The position numbers and the translations under genes are program-made. The notes below the pieces were generated by a model, which saw only the letters and a list, made by a program, of their open reading frames with translations, ran no database searches and had not been told where the DNA came from. 64,000 nucleotides of DNA from Methylobacterium terrae (GTDB lineage Bacteria; Pseudomonadota; Alphaproteobacteria; Rhizobiales; Beijerinckiaceae), in assembly GCF_003173755.1 (NCBI RefSeq), contig NZ_CP029553.1, forward strand, positions 707,001 to 771,000. Reading direction: 5' to 3'. This document shows, piece by piece, positions 20,104-29,393 of the stretch (position 1 is its first letter; the number at the start of each line of letters is the position of its first letter).

Positions 20104-22148
20104 TGCTGCCCGGCTGGCGCCAGTGGCTCTTCGCCCTCAAGGTCAGCGGGGCGGCCCTCCTCGCCCTCGGCATCGCCCTGTGGGTCGACCTGCCGCGCCC
20201 GTACTGGGCGATGGCGACCGTCTACATCACCATGCAGCCGCTCGCGGGCGCCACCCGCTCGAAGGCCCTGTACCGGGTGGTCGGCACGCTGATCGGCGTC
20301 TCGGCCGCGGTCGTGATGGTGCCGCCGCTCGTCGCCTCGCCGGAGATGCTGACCCTGGCGCTGGCCCTCTGGACCGCCGGCTGCCTCTACCTCTCGCTCC
20401 TCGACCGCTCGCCCCGGTCCTACCTGTTCATGCTCGCCGGCTACACCGCGGCGCTGATCGGCTTCCCGGCGGTGACGGCGCCCGAGACGATCTTCGACAC
20501 CGCGGTGTCGCGGGCGGAGGAGATCACCCTCGGCATCCTCTGCGCCTCGCTGGTGGCGAGCCTGGTCTTCCCCGAGCCCGTCGGCCCGGTGCTGGCCTCC
20601 CGCGTCGGCGCCTGGCTCCAGGAGGCCGGCCGCTGGACCGGCGACGTGCTGTCGGGGGCCGGCGAGGCGCCGGCGGTCCGGGCGCGGCGCCTGCGGCTCG
20701 CCGCGGAAGCCGCGGAGATCGACGCGCTCTCGGCCCATCTCGCCTACGACACCTCGGCCCAGAGCCGGGCGGCGCCGCTGGTGCAGCTCCTGCGCGGCCG
20801 GATGCTGATGCTGCTGCCGATCCTCTCCTCCCTCGCCGACCGGATCGCGGCGCTCAAGGGCCTCTCGGGGCTGACGCCGGAGCTGCGCGGGCTTCTCGCC
20901 GACGTCGAGGCGTGGTCGGCGGCCGGGGCTCCGGCCGTCGAGGCCGACGCGCTCCTCGCCCGCATCGAGGCCGCCGACCGCCCGCTGCCGCCGCACGCCG
21001 CGTCGCAGGCCGGTCCCTTCTGGACCGCGCTCGTGCGGGCGAGCCTCCTCGACCGCCTGCGCGAGCTCGTCGCCATCGGCCGCGACTGCCGGGTGCTGCA
21101 GGAGGGCATCGCCCGCGGCAGCGGCCGCTCGCGCGCGCCGCTCGCCTTCGCGGGCGAGTTCGGCGGACGGGCCCCGCGCCACCGCGATCACGGCATGGCC
21201 CTGCGCTCCGCCCTCGGCGCCTTCCTCGGCACGGTCGCCTGCGTGGTGGTGTGGATCGCCACCGCCTGGCCCGACGGCGCCACCGCGGCGATGATGGGCG
21301 CGGTGCTGTGCTGCATGTTCGCGACCCAGGACGATCCCGTCCCGGCGATCCTGAGCTTCGCCACCTGGACCGGGGTCGCGGCGGCCGCGATCGGGGTGCT
21401 GCTGTTCGGCGTGATGCCGCTCGTCCACGACTTCGTCAGCCTCGCCCTGGTGCTGGCGCCGGGCCTGATCCTGTGCGGCCTGCTGATGACCTCGCAAAGG
21501 ACCCTGCCGGTGGGCCTCGCGCTCGGCGTCAACGGCAACGCGCTCCTGGCGATCCAGGACCGCTACACCTCGGAATTCGGGGCCTACGTCAATTCGGGCC
21601 TCGCCCTCGTCGGCGGGATCTGGATCGCCGCCCTGGTGACCCGGCTGGTGCGCTCGGTCGGGGCCGAGCACGGCGCCCGCCGGCTGATCGCGGCGAGCCG
21701 CGCCGACCTCGCCCGGGCGGCGCGCCGGCGCGGGCGCGGCGACCGCACCGCCTTCGCCCACCTGATGCTCGACCGCCTCGGCCTCCTGGTGCCGCGGCTC
21801 GCCGCCGCCGGGCCCGACAGCGATCTGTCCCGCATCGACGCCCTGGCGGCCCTGCGGGTCGGCATGAACCTCGTGTCCTTGCGCCGCGCCCGCCACGGGC
21901 TGGCGGCCGACGAGGTCGCGGCCCTCGACGACGCCCTCGACGCGGTGGCGAGCCACTACGAGGGGCCGCGCGGCCCGGCCTCCGCGGCCCTGCTCGCGCG
22001 CATCGACGCGGCCCTCGCCCGGATCGGCGCGCAGGCCGCCGGCGCGGGCCGGCGCGACGCGCTCCTCGGCCTCGCGGGCCTGCGCCGCGCCCTGTTCCCC
22101 GAGGCGCCGCCCGCCGGCGCCCCGATCCTCGCGCGGGAGGCCGCCTGA
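20103..22148 (+). CDS. FUSC-family (AaeB-like) aromatic acid efflux membrane protein
   Basis: 681 aa. N- and C-terminal hydrophobic bundles (about 15-165 and 355-495) flank large soluble regions, the fusaric-acid-resistance (FUSC/PF04632) layout; RPYWAMATVYITMQPLAGAT near the N-terminus is typical. Works with a HlyD-type adaptor and a DUF1656 protein to export aromatic carboxylic acids. The start at 20103 is set by the overlap with marR, and its stop overlaps the DUF1656 start (TGATG). Confidence 0.86.
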   Translation: MLPGWRQWLFALKVSGAALLALGIALWVDLPRPYWAMATVYITMQPLAGATRSKALYRVVGTLIGVSAAVVMVPPLVASPEMLTLALALWTAGCLYLSLLDRSPRSYLFMLAGYTAALIGFPAVTAPETIFDTAVSRAEEITLGILCASLVASLVFPEPVGPVLASRVGAWLQEAGRWTGDVLSGAGEAPAVRARRLRLAAEAAEIDALSAHLAYDTSAQSRAAPLVQLLRGRMLMLLPILSSLADRIAALKGLSGLTPELRGLLADVEAWSAAGAPAVEADALLARIEAADRPLPPHAASQAGPFWTALVRASLLDRLRELVAIGRDCRVLQEGIARGSGRSRAPLAFAGEFGGRAPRHRDHGMALRSALGAFLGTVACVVVWIATAWPDGATAAMMGAVLCCMFATQDDPVPAILSFATWTGVAAAAIGVLLFGVMPLVHDFVSLALVLAPGLILCGLLMTSQRTLPVGLALGVNGNALLAIQDRYTSEFGAYVNSGLALVGGIWIAALVTRLVRSVGAEHGARRLIAASRADLARAARRRGRGDRTAFAHLMLDRLGLLVPRLAAAGPDSDLSRIDALAALRVGMNLVSLRRARHGLAADEVAALDDALDAVASHYEGPRGPASAALLARIDAALARIGAQAAGAGRRDALLGLAGLRRALFPEAPPAGAPILAREAA

Positions 22149-22351
22149 TGGCCGACATCGACCTCTACGGCGTCTTCGTGCCGGCCCTGCTGGTCTGGGC
22201 GGTGGCCGCCTTCCTCGTCAACCTGGGCTTGCGCCGCCTGATCGGCGCGCTCGGGCTCTACCGCCTGGTCTGGCACCGGGCGCTGTTCGATCTCTGCCTC
22301 TACCTCGTGTGCCTCGGCGGCGTCGTGTCGCTCGCCGGCCGCCTGACCTGA
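22148..22351 (+). CDS. DUF1656 (AaeX-like) small membrane protein
   Basis: 67 aa with two hydrophobic segments (FVPALLVWAVAAFLVNLGL and ALFDLCLYLVCLGGVVSLA), starting MADIDLYGVFVPAL. Matches the DUF1656/AaeX proteins always found between FUSC and HlyD genes in aromatic-acid efflux operons. The start overlaps the FUSC stop. Function in the pump is not defined. Confidence 0.83.
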   Translation: MADIDLYGVFVPALLVWAVAAFLVNLGLRRLIGALGLYRLVWHRALFDLCLYLVCLGGVVSLAGRLT

Positions 22352-22363
22352 AGAAACCGGATC

Positions 22364-23332
22364 ATGACCCGCGCGCTCGCCTTCCTCGGCCGCTTCGCCG
22401 TCACCGCCGTCATGCTGGTCCTCGCCCTCGTGGTCGGGACCGCGCTCTGGGACTACTACCTCGAGGCCCCCTGGACCCGCGACGGGCGGGTGCGGGCCGA
22501 GGTGGTCGGCGTCGCCCCCGACGTGTCGGGCCTCGTGCGCGACGTCGAGGTGCGCGACAACCAGGAGGTCCGGCGCGGCGACGTGCTGTTCCGCATCGAC
22601 CCCGACCGCTTCGGCCTGGCGCTTCGCCAGGCGGACGCCGTGGTGGCCGGCCGCAAGGCCACCCTGGTCCAGGCCGAGGCCGACCTCGCGCGCTACCGTC
22701 AGCTCAGCGACAACGTCGTGTCGCAGCAGAAGCTGGAGGCCACGCTCGCCGCCGAGCAGGGCGCGCGCGCGGCCTACGACCAGGCGGTCGCCGACCGCGA
22801 CCTCGCCAGGCTCAACCTCGACCGGTCCGAGGTGCGCGCCTCGGTCAACGGACGCATCAGCAACCTCGAATTGCGTCCCGGCGCCTACGTGGCGGTCGGC
22901 AAGGCGGTGATGGCGCTCGTCGACGGCGACACCCTGCACGTCCAGGGCTACTTCGAGGAGACGAAGCTCGACCGCATCCATCCGGGCGATCCCGTCACCG
23001 TGCGGCTGATGGGCGAGGACCGCGACGTCACCGGCAGGGTCGAGAGCGTCGCCGCCGGCATCGAGGACCGCGAGCGCTCCGCCAGTTCCACGTTGCTCGC
23101 CAACGTCAACCCGACCTTCGCCTGGGTGCGCCTCGCCCAGCGCGTGCCGGTCCGCGTCGCCCTCGACGCGAACGTCGACCGCGACCGCCTGACCGTCGGG
23201 CGCACCGCGACCGTGGTGGTGCACCCGCGCGGCGAGCGGCCGGAGATCCGCCCCTTCGAGGGCTTGCGCCATCTGGGCCTGCGCGACGGCTGGGAGGCGC
23301 TGAAGACCAACCTGCAGGTGAGCCGTCGCTGA
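22364..23332 (+). CDS. HlyD/EmrA-type membrane fusion protein (AaeA-like)
   Basis: 322 aa. One N-terminal membrane anchor (residues about 8-28), then a biotinyl-lipoyl half-motif (GLVRDVEVRDNQEVRRGDVLFRID), a helical hairpin (Gln/Ala-rich, about 85-150), the second lipoyl half (GRISNLELRPGAYVAVG) and a beta-barrel. It links the FUSC protein to an outer-membrane channel, which is not encoded here. It is 12 bp after the DUF1656 gene; the four genes form one operon. Confidence 0.88.
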   Translation: MTRALAFLGRFAVTAVMLVLALVVGTALWDYYLEAPWTRDGRVRAEVVGVAPDVSGLVRDVEVRDNQEVRRGDVLFRIDPDRFGLALRQADAVVAGRKATLVQAEADLARYRQLSDNVVSQQKLEATLAAEQGARAAYDQAVADRDLARLNLDRSEVRASVNGRISNLELRPGAYVAVGKAVMALVDGDTLHVQGYFEETKLDRIHPGDPVTVRLMGEDRDVTGRVESVAAGIEDRERSASSTLLANVNPTFAWVRLAQRVPVRVALDANVDRDRLTVGRTATVVVHPRGERPEIRPFEGLRHLGLRDGWEALKTNLQVSRR

Positions 23333-23448
23333 CCGGCGCGCCGCCGCGCGACCGATTGCGATACCGATAACACTTCCGCCCCGGCCGTCACCGGATTAAG
23401 CAGCGCCACCAAGACGTGACGACCTCGACGCGGCCGGGAGGAGGCCCC

Positions 23449-24789
23449 ATGGCACATGCACAGCACGACGCCCTCGGCACCGATGCTCTCGGCATCGGCA
23501 CCATCAGGACGATCACCTGGCGGTTGATGCCGCTCCTCGGCCTGATGTACCTGATCGCCTATATCGACCGGCAGAACGTCTCCTACGCCAAGCTGCAGAT
23601 GGTGGGCGACCTGGGGCTCAGCGAGGCGGCCTACGGCTTCGGCGCCTCGCTGTTCTTCCTCGCCTACTTCCTGTTCGAGGTGCCCTCGAACGTCATCCTG
23701 GAGCGGGTCGGCGCCCGGGTGTGGTTCACCCGCATCATGGCGACCTGGGGCATCATCACGATCCTGCTCGGCTTCTCGACCGGGCCGGTGATGTTCTACG
23801 TGCTGCGCTTCCTCCTGGGCGCGGCGGAGGCCGGGTTCTTCCCCGGCGTGCTCTACGCGCTCACCCTGTGGTTCCCGCAGGTCTTCCGCGGCCGGATGGT
23901 CGGCTGGTTCATGATCGCGAGCGCGCTGGCCAACGCCGTCGGCGCGGCGATCGGCGGCGCGCTGCTCGACCTCGACGGCCTGCTCGGCTACCGCGGCTGG
24001 CAGTGGGTGTTCATCGCCACCGGCGTGCCGGCGGTGCTCCTCGCCTTCGTGGTGTTCTTCATCCTGCCCGACCGGCCTTCGGCGGCACCCTGGCTCGGGG
24101 CCGACCAGAAGCGGTGGCTCGCCGACACCCTGGCGCGCGAGGCCGCCGACACCCCCCACACCGACCACCACAACCCGTTCCGGGTGCTCGCCGACATCCG
24201 CGTGGTGCTGCTCGCGCTGCTCTACGTCGCCTTCCCGCTCGCGGCCTACGGCCTGAGCTACTGGCTGCCGACGGTGGTGAAGGGCTTCGGCGTCTCGAAC
24301 ACGATGAACGGCTTCATCAACATCATTCCGTGGATCTGCGTGGCGCTGGCCCTGTGGTGGGTGCCCCGGCACGCGGCGCGCACGGGCGAGACCACCTGGC
24401 ACATCGCCGGCCCGGCCCTCGTCGGGGCGCTGGGGCTCGTCCTCAGCGTGGTGCTGCCCGGCGACGCGGTGAAGTTCGCCTGCCTGTGCGTGGCCGCCGC
24501 CGGCATCTTCTCGGGCCAGCCGGTGTTCTGGTCGCTGCCGCCGACCTTCCTGCGTGGCGCCACCGCGGCGGCCGGCATCGCGATGATCAACTCGGTCGGC
24601 AACCTCGGCGGCTTCATCGCCCAGAACGTCGTGCCGTGGATCCGCGACGTCAGCGGCAGCACCCTCGTGCCGATGCTGTTCCTCGCCGCCTGCCTCCTCG
24701 TCGGCGTCGTGATGGTGTTCGTGGTCCAGGGCGTCCTGCGCCGCCGCACGGTGGCCGAGGCCGGGGGGCTCGCGCCGGTGCGGCGCTGA
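23449..24789 (+). CDS. MFS transporter, anion:cation symporter (phthalate/tartrate) type
   Basis: 446 aa with twelve predicted membrane spans. The ACS-family motif IAYIDRQNVSYAKL follows span 1, and GAAEAGFFPGVLYALTLWFP is the classical span-4 block of this family. Substrates are usually organic anions such as tartrate, galactarate or aromatic acids; the exact one cannot be read from the sequence. GGGAGGAGG just before the ATG at 23449 supports the start. It could belong with the upstream aromatic efflux operon, 117 bp away. Confidence 0.87.
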   Translation: MAHAQHDALGTDALGIGTIRTITWRLMPLLGLMYLIAYIDRQNVSYAKLQMVGDLGLSEAAYGFGASLFFLAYFLFEVPSNVILERVGARVWFTRIMATWGIITILLGFSTGPVMFYVLRFLLGAAEAGFFPGVLYALTLWFPQVFRGRMVGWFMIASALANAVGAAIGGALLDLDGLLGYRGWQWVFIATGVPAVLLAFVVFFILPDRPSAAPWLGADQKRWLADTLAREAADTPHTDHHNPFRVLADIRVVLLALLYVAFPLAAYGLSYWLPTVVKGFGVSNTMNGFINIIPWICVALALWWVPRHAARTGETTWHIAGPALVGALGLVLSVVLPGDAVKFACLCVAAAGIFSGQPVFWSLPPTFLRGATAAAGIAMINSVGNLGGFIAQNVVPWIRDVSGSTLVPMLFLAACLLVGVVMVFVVQGVLRRRTVAEAGGLAPVRR

Positions 24790-24800
24790 ACGCCGATGAT

Positions 24801-24834
24801 CCCTTTCTCGGGCCGGATCGGTCCGAAAAAGGGA
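24801..24834 (+). terminator. Imperfect hairpin after the MFS gene
   Basis: CCCTTTCTCGGGCC and GGTCCGAAAAAGGG pair over 14 positions with one mismatch and one wobble. It lies 12 bp after the MFS stop and before the nucleotidyltransferase remnant. Confidence 0.4.
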
Positions 24835-24856
24835 TAACGCTTCTGCCGTCAATGGT

Positions 24857-25561
24857 CTGACGGGAGAGGCCGGCGCCGGCATCCGGGTCGTCGGCACCCA
24901 CGCCCTCTTCGCCTACGAGCGGCTGGCCGGCCTGCGCATCGCCAGCGGCCACCTCGCCACCGGCGACGTCGATCTCCCGTTCGATGCCCGCGCCCGCCTG
25001 AGCCTCGTCGCCGAAGCCCTGCCGGGCGCCGATCTGAGGCGGGAGGGGCTGATCGGGCTCCTGCGCGGCGTCGACCGGTCGTTCGAGCCGACGGGGCCCG
25101 AGAGCGTCCGGGCGGTGAACCGGGACGGCGTCATGGTCGACCTGATCCAGCCGCCGCCGAAGCACCGGATGGCGCGAGGTCCCCGCACCCGGATCGGGTC
25201 CTCGCCCGAGGATCTCAGCGCCGTCGAGATCGAAGGCCTGACCTGGCTCGTCAACTGCCCCGAGGTGAGCGCGACCACGATCGACGCCCGAGGCTACCCG
25301 GTCGGCCTCGTGGTGCCGGATCCGCGGGCCTTCGCGCTCCACAAGGCCTGGCTCGCCGCCCGCGGCGACCGCGACCCGCTGAAGCGCGGGCGCGACGCGG
25401 GCCAGGCCCGCCTCGTCGCGGCGCTCGTCGCGGAGCGCCTGCCGCATCTCCCCTTCGACGATCCGGCCCTCGGCGCGATCCCGCGGGCCCTGCGCGACCG
25501 GGCCGCGGAGATCCTGCCGCGGCCGGCCGAGAGCGGTGATCCGCTCGAGCCGGGCTGGTGA
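24857..25561 (+). pseudogene. 5'-truncated nucleotidyltransferase-fold protein (GSU2403/NTP_transf_8 family)
   Basis: The frame open from 24800 encodes GIRVVGTHALFAYERLAG, then ATGDVDLPFDARARLS, SFEPTG and AVNRDGVMVDLIQP. This is the catalytic core and C-terminal part of the GSU2403-type nucleotidyltransferase family, whose full proteins are usually 300 residues or more. The N-terminal third is missing: upstream runs into non-coding sequence and a stop at 24797, and no ATG or GTG opens the frame before GTG 25115, which lies after the GDVD motif. This looks like a decayed gene. A rare start such as CTG at 24857 would still give a protein lacking the usual N-terminus. Its stop is 3 bp from the convergent cobD stop. 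Confidence 0.65.
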
Positions 25562-25564
25562 GGC

Positions 25565-26557
25565 TCACACCATCAGCCCGACGCCCGCCAGCCCCGCCGC
25601 CGATCCCCACAACAGCCCGCAGGCCCGCCGGTACAGCACGAGCGCGCGCCGGATGTCCTCCCCGGTCGCCTCGGCCCGGCCCGACCCCATCCAGGCATCC
25701 TCGACCCGCGTCGCGCCGTAGACCCGCGGGCCGGCGAGGCGCAGGCCGAGAGCGCCGGCCATCGCGGCTTCGGGCCAGCCGGCATTGGGCGAGCGGTGGC
25801 GGCCGGCATCGCGGCGCACGGCGCGCACCGCGTCGCGCGCCGAGGCGCCCGGCGTCAGGGCGGCGGCCGCGACGACGAGCCCGGCGGTGAGGCGCGAGGC
25901 CGGCAGGTTGACGAGGTCGTCGAGGCGGGCGGCGGCCCAGCCGAAGGCCTCGTGCCGGGGCGTGCGGTGGCCGATCATGCTGTCGGCGGTGTTGATCGCC
26001 TTGTAGAGCGCCCCCCCGGGCAGGCCCCCGACCCCGAGCCAGAAGGCCGGCGCCACGATGCCGTCGGAAAAGTTCTCGGAGAGACTCTCGATCGCGGCGC
26101 GGCAGAGCGCGGCCTCGTCGAGGCTCTCGGGGTTGCGCCCGACGATCATCGCCACCGCCCGGCGCCCGCCGGAGAGGCCGTCGCGGTCGAGGTCGTCCGC
26201 CACCCGGGCGACGTGGTCGTGCAGGCTGCGCTGCGCCGGCAGGCTCGCGGCCAGCAGCGCGCAGAGGACGAGGCCGGGAAGCCCGAGGGCGCCGCAGCCG
26301 AGGGCGAGGGCGAGGGCGGCGAGGCCCGTGGCGGACAGGACGAGGGCGAGGGCCAGCACCCCGGCGGCGCGCCGGCGCCCGTCCGGATCGGTCGCGCGGT
26401 TGAGGCGCCGGTCGAGGGCGGCGATCAGGGCGCCGATCCAGGTGACAGGGTGGCCGGCCAGCCTGTACAGGCGGTCCGGGTAGCCGAGGGCGGCCTCGAT
26501 CGCGAGGGCGAGGACGAGCAGCACGAGGCTGTCGGGCGGGTGCAGCAGGGCGGTCAT
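25565..26557 (-). CDS. cobD: Adenosylcobinamide-phosphate synthase
   Basis: 330 aa from MTALLHPPDS, with about five membrane segments. Family motifs: ALGYPDRLYRLAGHPVTWIG at the N-terminus, ESLSENFSDGIVAPAFW in the middle and YKAINTADSMIGHR. It joins the aminopropanol arm to the corrin ring in the cytoplasmic membrane (CbiB in the Salmonella naming). The longer frame to 26683 overlaps the divergent cobC start and is rejected. The cobC start lies only 14 bp away on the other strand. Confidence 0.92.
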   Translation of the reverse strand: MTALLHPPDSLVLLVLALAIEAALGYPDRLYRLAGHPVTWIGALIAALDRRLNRATDPDGRRRAAGVLALALVLSATGLAALALALGCGALGLPGLVLCALLAASLPAQRSLHDHVARVADDLDRDGLSGGRRAVAMIVGRNPESLDEAALCRAAIESLSENFSDGIVAPAFWLGVGGLPGGALYKAINTADSMIGHRTPRHEAFGWAAARLDDLVNLPASRLTAGLVVAAAALTPGASARDAVRAVRRDAGRHRSPNAGWPEAAMAGALGLRLAGPRVYGATRVEDAWMGSGRAEATGEDIRRALVLYRRACGLLWGSAAGLAGVGLMV

Positions 26558-26571
26558 CGGGCGTGGACGGA

Positions 26572-27584
26572 ATGGCGAGCGACACGGGGGAAGGGCCGAT
26601 CCGGCACGGGGGCGACCTCGGCGAGGCGGGCCTTCTCTTCCCGCAGGCCCCCAGCCCTGGATCGATCTCTCGACGGGGATCAACCCGATCCCCTATCCGT
26701 GGCCGGTCCTGGAGGCCAGCGCCTTCACGCGCCTGCCGGCGGCCTCCGACCTCGCCTCCCTCGAGGCGGCTGCGGCGCGGGCTTACCGCGCGCGGCCCGA
26801 ACACGTCGTCGCCGCGCCGGGGACGCAGGCGCTGATCGACCTGATCCCGCGGCTGCGGCCCCCCGGCCGGGTCGCGGTGGTGGGTCCGACCTACGCCGAG
26901 CACGCCGCCTCCTGGGCCCGGGCCGGGCACGCCGTCGCGACCGTGCCGGACCTCACCGCGCAGGCCGACGTCGTGGTGGTCGTCAACCCGAACAATCCGG
27001 ACGGGCGGGTCGCGGCGCGGCGCGACCTCGCGGCGGCGGCGGCCGGGCTCGCCGGGCGCGGCGGCTGGCTCGTCGTCGACGAGGCTTTCGCCGATCTCGA
27101 GATGTTCGGCCCGGAGCCGGTCGAGAGCCTGTGCGGGGCGCCGCCGCCCGGCTGCCTGGTGCTGCGCTCCTTCGGCAAGACCTACGGCCTCGCGGGCCTG
27201 AGGCTCGGCTTCGCGGTGGCGGGCGAACCCCTGGCCGGCCCGGTGCGCCGCGCCCTCGGGCCCTGGGCGGTGTCGGGGCCGGCGATCGCGGTCGGGCGCC
27301 GCGCCCTGGCGGACGCCGACTGGCGGCGGGAGGCGGCGGCCGCTCGGGGCCGCGACGCGGTCCGGCTCGACGCCCTGCTCGAGGCCGCCGGCGGCCGGAT
27401 CGTCGGCGGCACGCGGCTGTTTCGCACCGCCGACTTCCCCGACGGCCCGGACCTGTTCGCGCGCCTGGGCCGGGCCGGGATCTTCGTGCGCCGGTTCGAG
27501 GCCGCGCCGGCCCGCCTGCGCCTCGGGCTGCCTCCCGACGCGGCGGCCTGGGCCCGCCTCGCAGCGGTCCTCGGGGGCCGGTGC
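26572..27584 (+). pseudogene. cobC: Threonine-phosphate decarboxylase (CobC) gene with frameshift and lost stop
   Basis: The N-terminus (IRHGGDLGEAGLLFPQAP) is in one frame from ATG 26572. The continuation (PWIDLSTGINPIPYPW) is in another frame from about 26652. The switch falls in a run of five C at 26648-26652; six C would restore one continuous frame. The rest is intact: VNPNNPDGR, the PLP lysine in RSFGKTYGLAGLRLGF, and RLRLGLPPDAAAWARL at the usual end. The natural stop is also missing; the frame stays open to 29039, through the next gene. TGC at 27582 is one base from TGA. The intact enzyme is an aminotransferase-fold PLP decarboxylase making aminopropanol phosphate for the cobalamin side chain. 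Sequencing error in the C run is possible. The end coordinate is an estimate. Confidence 0.75.
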
Positions 27585-27693
27585 CCCGCCGGGACGGGGC
27601 CGGACGCCATTAAAAAGGCCGAAAACCGCAGCACTCGAAAAACCCTGGCCGTCGGGGTCACGAAGCCGGCGCCGCACGAGGGATCAGGCGAAG

Positions 27694-28989
27694 ATGGACG
27701 CGGACGAGGTCAAACGGCGCGACAGGCTCGGCAGCATGATCGCGTTCGCGCGGCGCACCGTGCCCGACCTGCGCCGCAACGCCGAGACGGTCGAGCCGAT
27801 CTCTCCCGGGCGCCGGTTGCCGGCCCTGCTCAATCCCCTGCGCTGGACCCGCGTGCCGCTCGTGCCCGCCGCCGGTACCCAGAGCCGGGTCCTGGCGCGG
27901 CTCCTGCGCAACATCGGCCTCTTCGTGCTGCTGCCGACGGCGGTGGTCGGAGTCTATCTCGTCTTCATCGCCGCCGACCAGTACGTGGTCGAGGCCCGCT
28001 TCGCCGTCCGCGGCGAGGTCGAGCCGATGGGCAACGTCCAGCTCGGCGAGTTCTCCTCGCTGATCCAGAAGAACAACAGCCAGGACAGCTACATCGTCCG
28101 GGACTACGTTCAGAGTCAGCCGATGCTCGAGAGCGCCCAGAAGGAGCTCGACGTCGCCCGGATGTTCACCCGCGACGAGGCCGACTTCTGGACGCGCTAC
28201 TCCGGCGACAAGCCGATCGAGCAGCTGCTGAAGTACTGGCGCAAGCACGTCCAGGTCCATATCGACCTGGTCTCGGGCGTGATGACCCTGACGGTGCAGG
28301 CCTTCACGCCCGACGACGCCCTGGCGATCGGGCAGCACGTCGTCGCCCGCGCCGAGGCGCTGATCAACGCGATCTCGTCCCGGGCGCAGCAGGACATGCT
28401 GCGGCACAGCAAGGACGACCTGGCGGCGACCGAGGAGCGGCTGCGCAAGGCGCATCTCGCCCTGCGCGAGTTCCGCAACCGATGGGGCATCATCGATCCG
28501 GCGAAGTCGGCGGAGGCGACGATGAGCACCCTGCTCTCCCTGCGCAAGGACAAGATCAAGGCGGAGAACGACCTGCAGGTGTTGCGGGGCTCCGGCCTCG
28601 ACGAGAAGTCGCGCTCGATCCAGACCATCGTGGCGAGCCTCAACGCCACCAACCAGCAGATCAAGCAGCTCGAGGACACGCTGACGAGCGACGGCATGGC
28701 AGTCGGCGGGCGGCACGTCTCGGACGCGATCCTGGAATACGAGGGCCTGATGGTCGAGCGCACCATCGCCGAGAAGCTGCACGACTCGGCCACCGTGATG
28801 GCCGACCGCGCCCGGGTGGCGGCGAACCGCCAGCACGTCTACCTCGCGGTCTTCGTGCCGCCGACCAGACCCGAGCTCTCGACCGTCCCGATGCGCGGGC
28901 ACGCCCTGTTCGTCGCCTTCTTCGCCTTCCTGGTGGTCTGGGGCTGCAGCAGCCTGCTGATCGCCGGCGTGAAGGACCACAACATGTAG
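27694..28989 (+). CDS. Capsule polysaccharide export inner-membrane protein (KpsE/CtrB/Wzz-like)
   Basis: 431 aa. Two membrane segments, near residues 75-95 (IGLFVLLPTAVVGVYLVFIAA) and at the C-terminus (ALFVAFFAFLVVWGCSSLL), bracket a periplasmic coiled-coil region, as in KpsE/BexC/CtrB polysaccharide co-polymerases. QYVVEARFAVRG and the Pro-rich VFVPPTRPELSTVP before the last span are typical. It would span the periplasm with an ABC exporter to export capsule. No kpsM, kpsT or glycosyltransferase genes are adjacent. The start at 27694 lies inside the run-on frame of cobC. Confidence 0.85.
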   Translation: MDADEVKRRDRLGSMIAFARRTVPDLRRNAETVEPISPGRRLPALLNPLRWTRVPLVPAAGTQSRVLARLLRNIGLFVLLPTAVVGVYLVFIAADQYVVEARFAVRGEVEPMGNVQLGEFSSLIQKNNSQDSYIVRDYVQSQPMLESAQKELDVARMFTRDEADFWTRYSGDKPIEQLLKYWRKHVQVHIDLVSGVMTLTVQAFTPDDALAIGQHVVARAEALINAISSRAQQDMLRHSKDDLAATEERLRKAHLALREFRNRWGIIDPAKSAEATMSTLLSLRKDKIKAENDLQVLRGSGLDEKSRSIQTIVASLNATNQQIKQLEDTLTSDGMAVGGRHVSDAILEYEGLMVERTIAEKLHDSATVMADRARVAANRQHVYLAVFVPPTRPELSTVPMRGHALFVAFFAFLVVWGCSSLLIAGVKDHNM

Positions 28990-29094
28990 GGCGGCCGGCG
29001 CCGCCGGGGCCTTCGGTCCCGGCGCAGGTCGTGCGATGAGACGGGCCGGGGCGCCGGGCCGGCGCCCGCGAGGTCAAGGACGAGCAGCACCCCG

Positions 29095-29382
29095 ATGTCC
29101 GATTTCACCGACCTGGTCGCCCGGGCGATCTCCCCGGCGATGAGCCGCGAGGAGCGCGAGGCGGTCTACCAGGTGGTCAAGCAGGCCATGCGCCGGCTCC
29201 AGGAGAGGGAGAACCTCTCGCCCGACGATCCCCGCGCCCTGCTCCAGGCTCACCTCGTCGAGGAGACCGTCCGCGACGTCGAGGCCCTGGTCACCCGCTA
29301 CGTCGCGCGCCAGACCATCCTGGCGGCCGAGCGCGCCAACGAGGCGGCCAACGCCGCCGCCGCGGCGGCTGCCGGCGATTAG
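29095..29382 (+). CDS. Small hypothetical protein
   Basis: 95 aa, mostly helical and charged (SREEREAVYQVVKQAMRRLQERENLSPDD), ending in an Ala-rich tail. No membrane segment and no family recognised. GGACGAG precedes the ATG. It is 105 bp after the capsule-export gene and convergent with the CBS-domain gene, 11 bp between stops. Confidence 0.6.
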   Translation: MSDFTDLVARAISPAMSREEREAVYQVVKQAMRRLQERENLSPDDPRALLQAHLVEETVRDVEALVTRYVARQTILAAERANEAANAAAAAAAGD

Positions 29383-29393
29383 GCCCCGCGCGC

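Noticed and set aside
26480..26620. Cobalamin riboswitch expected near cobD/cobC
   Set aside because: There are only 14 bp between the starts and no B12-box-like sequence was seen in or around them.
26877..29039. One 720-codon fusion protein of CobC with the following gene
   Set aside because: After about 27584 the frame is Arg/Pro/Ala-rich with no homology and is out of frame with the real capsule-export gene; it is a run-on caused by a lost stop.
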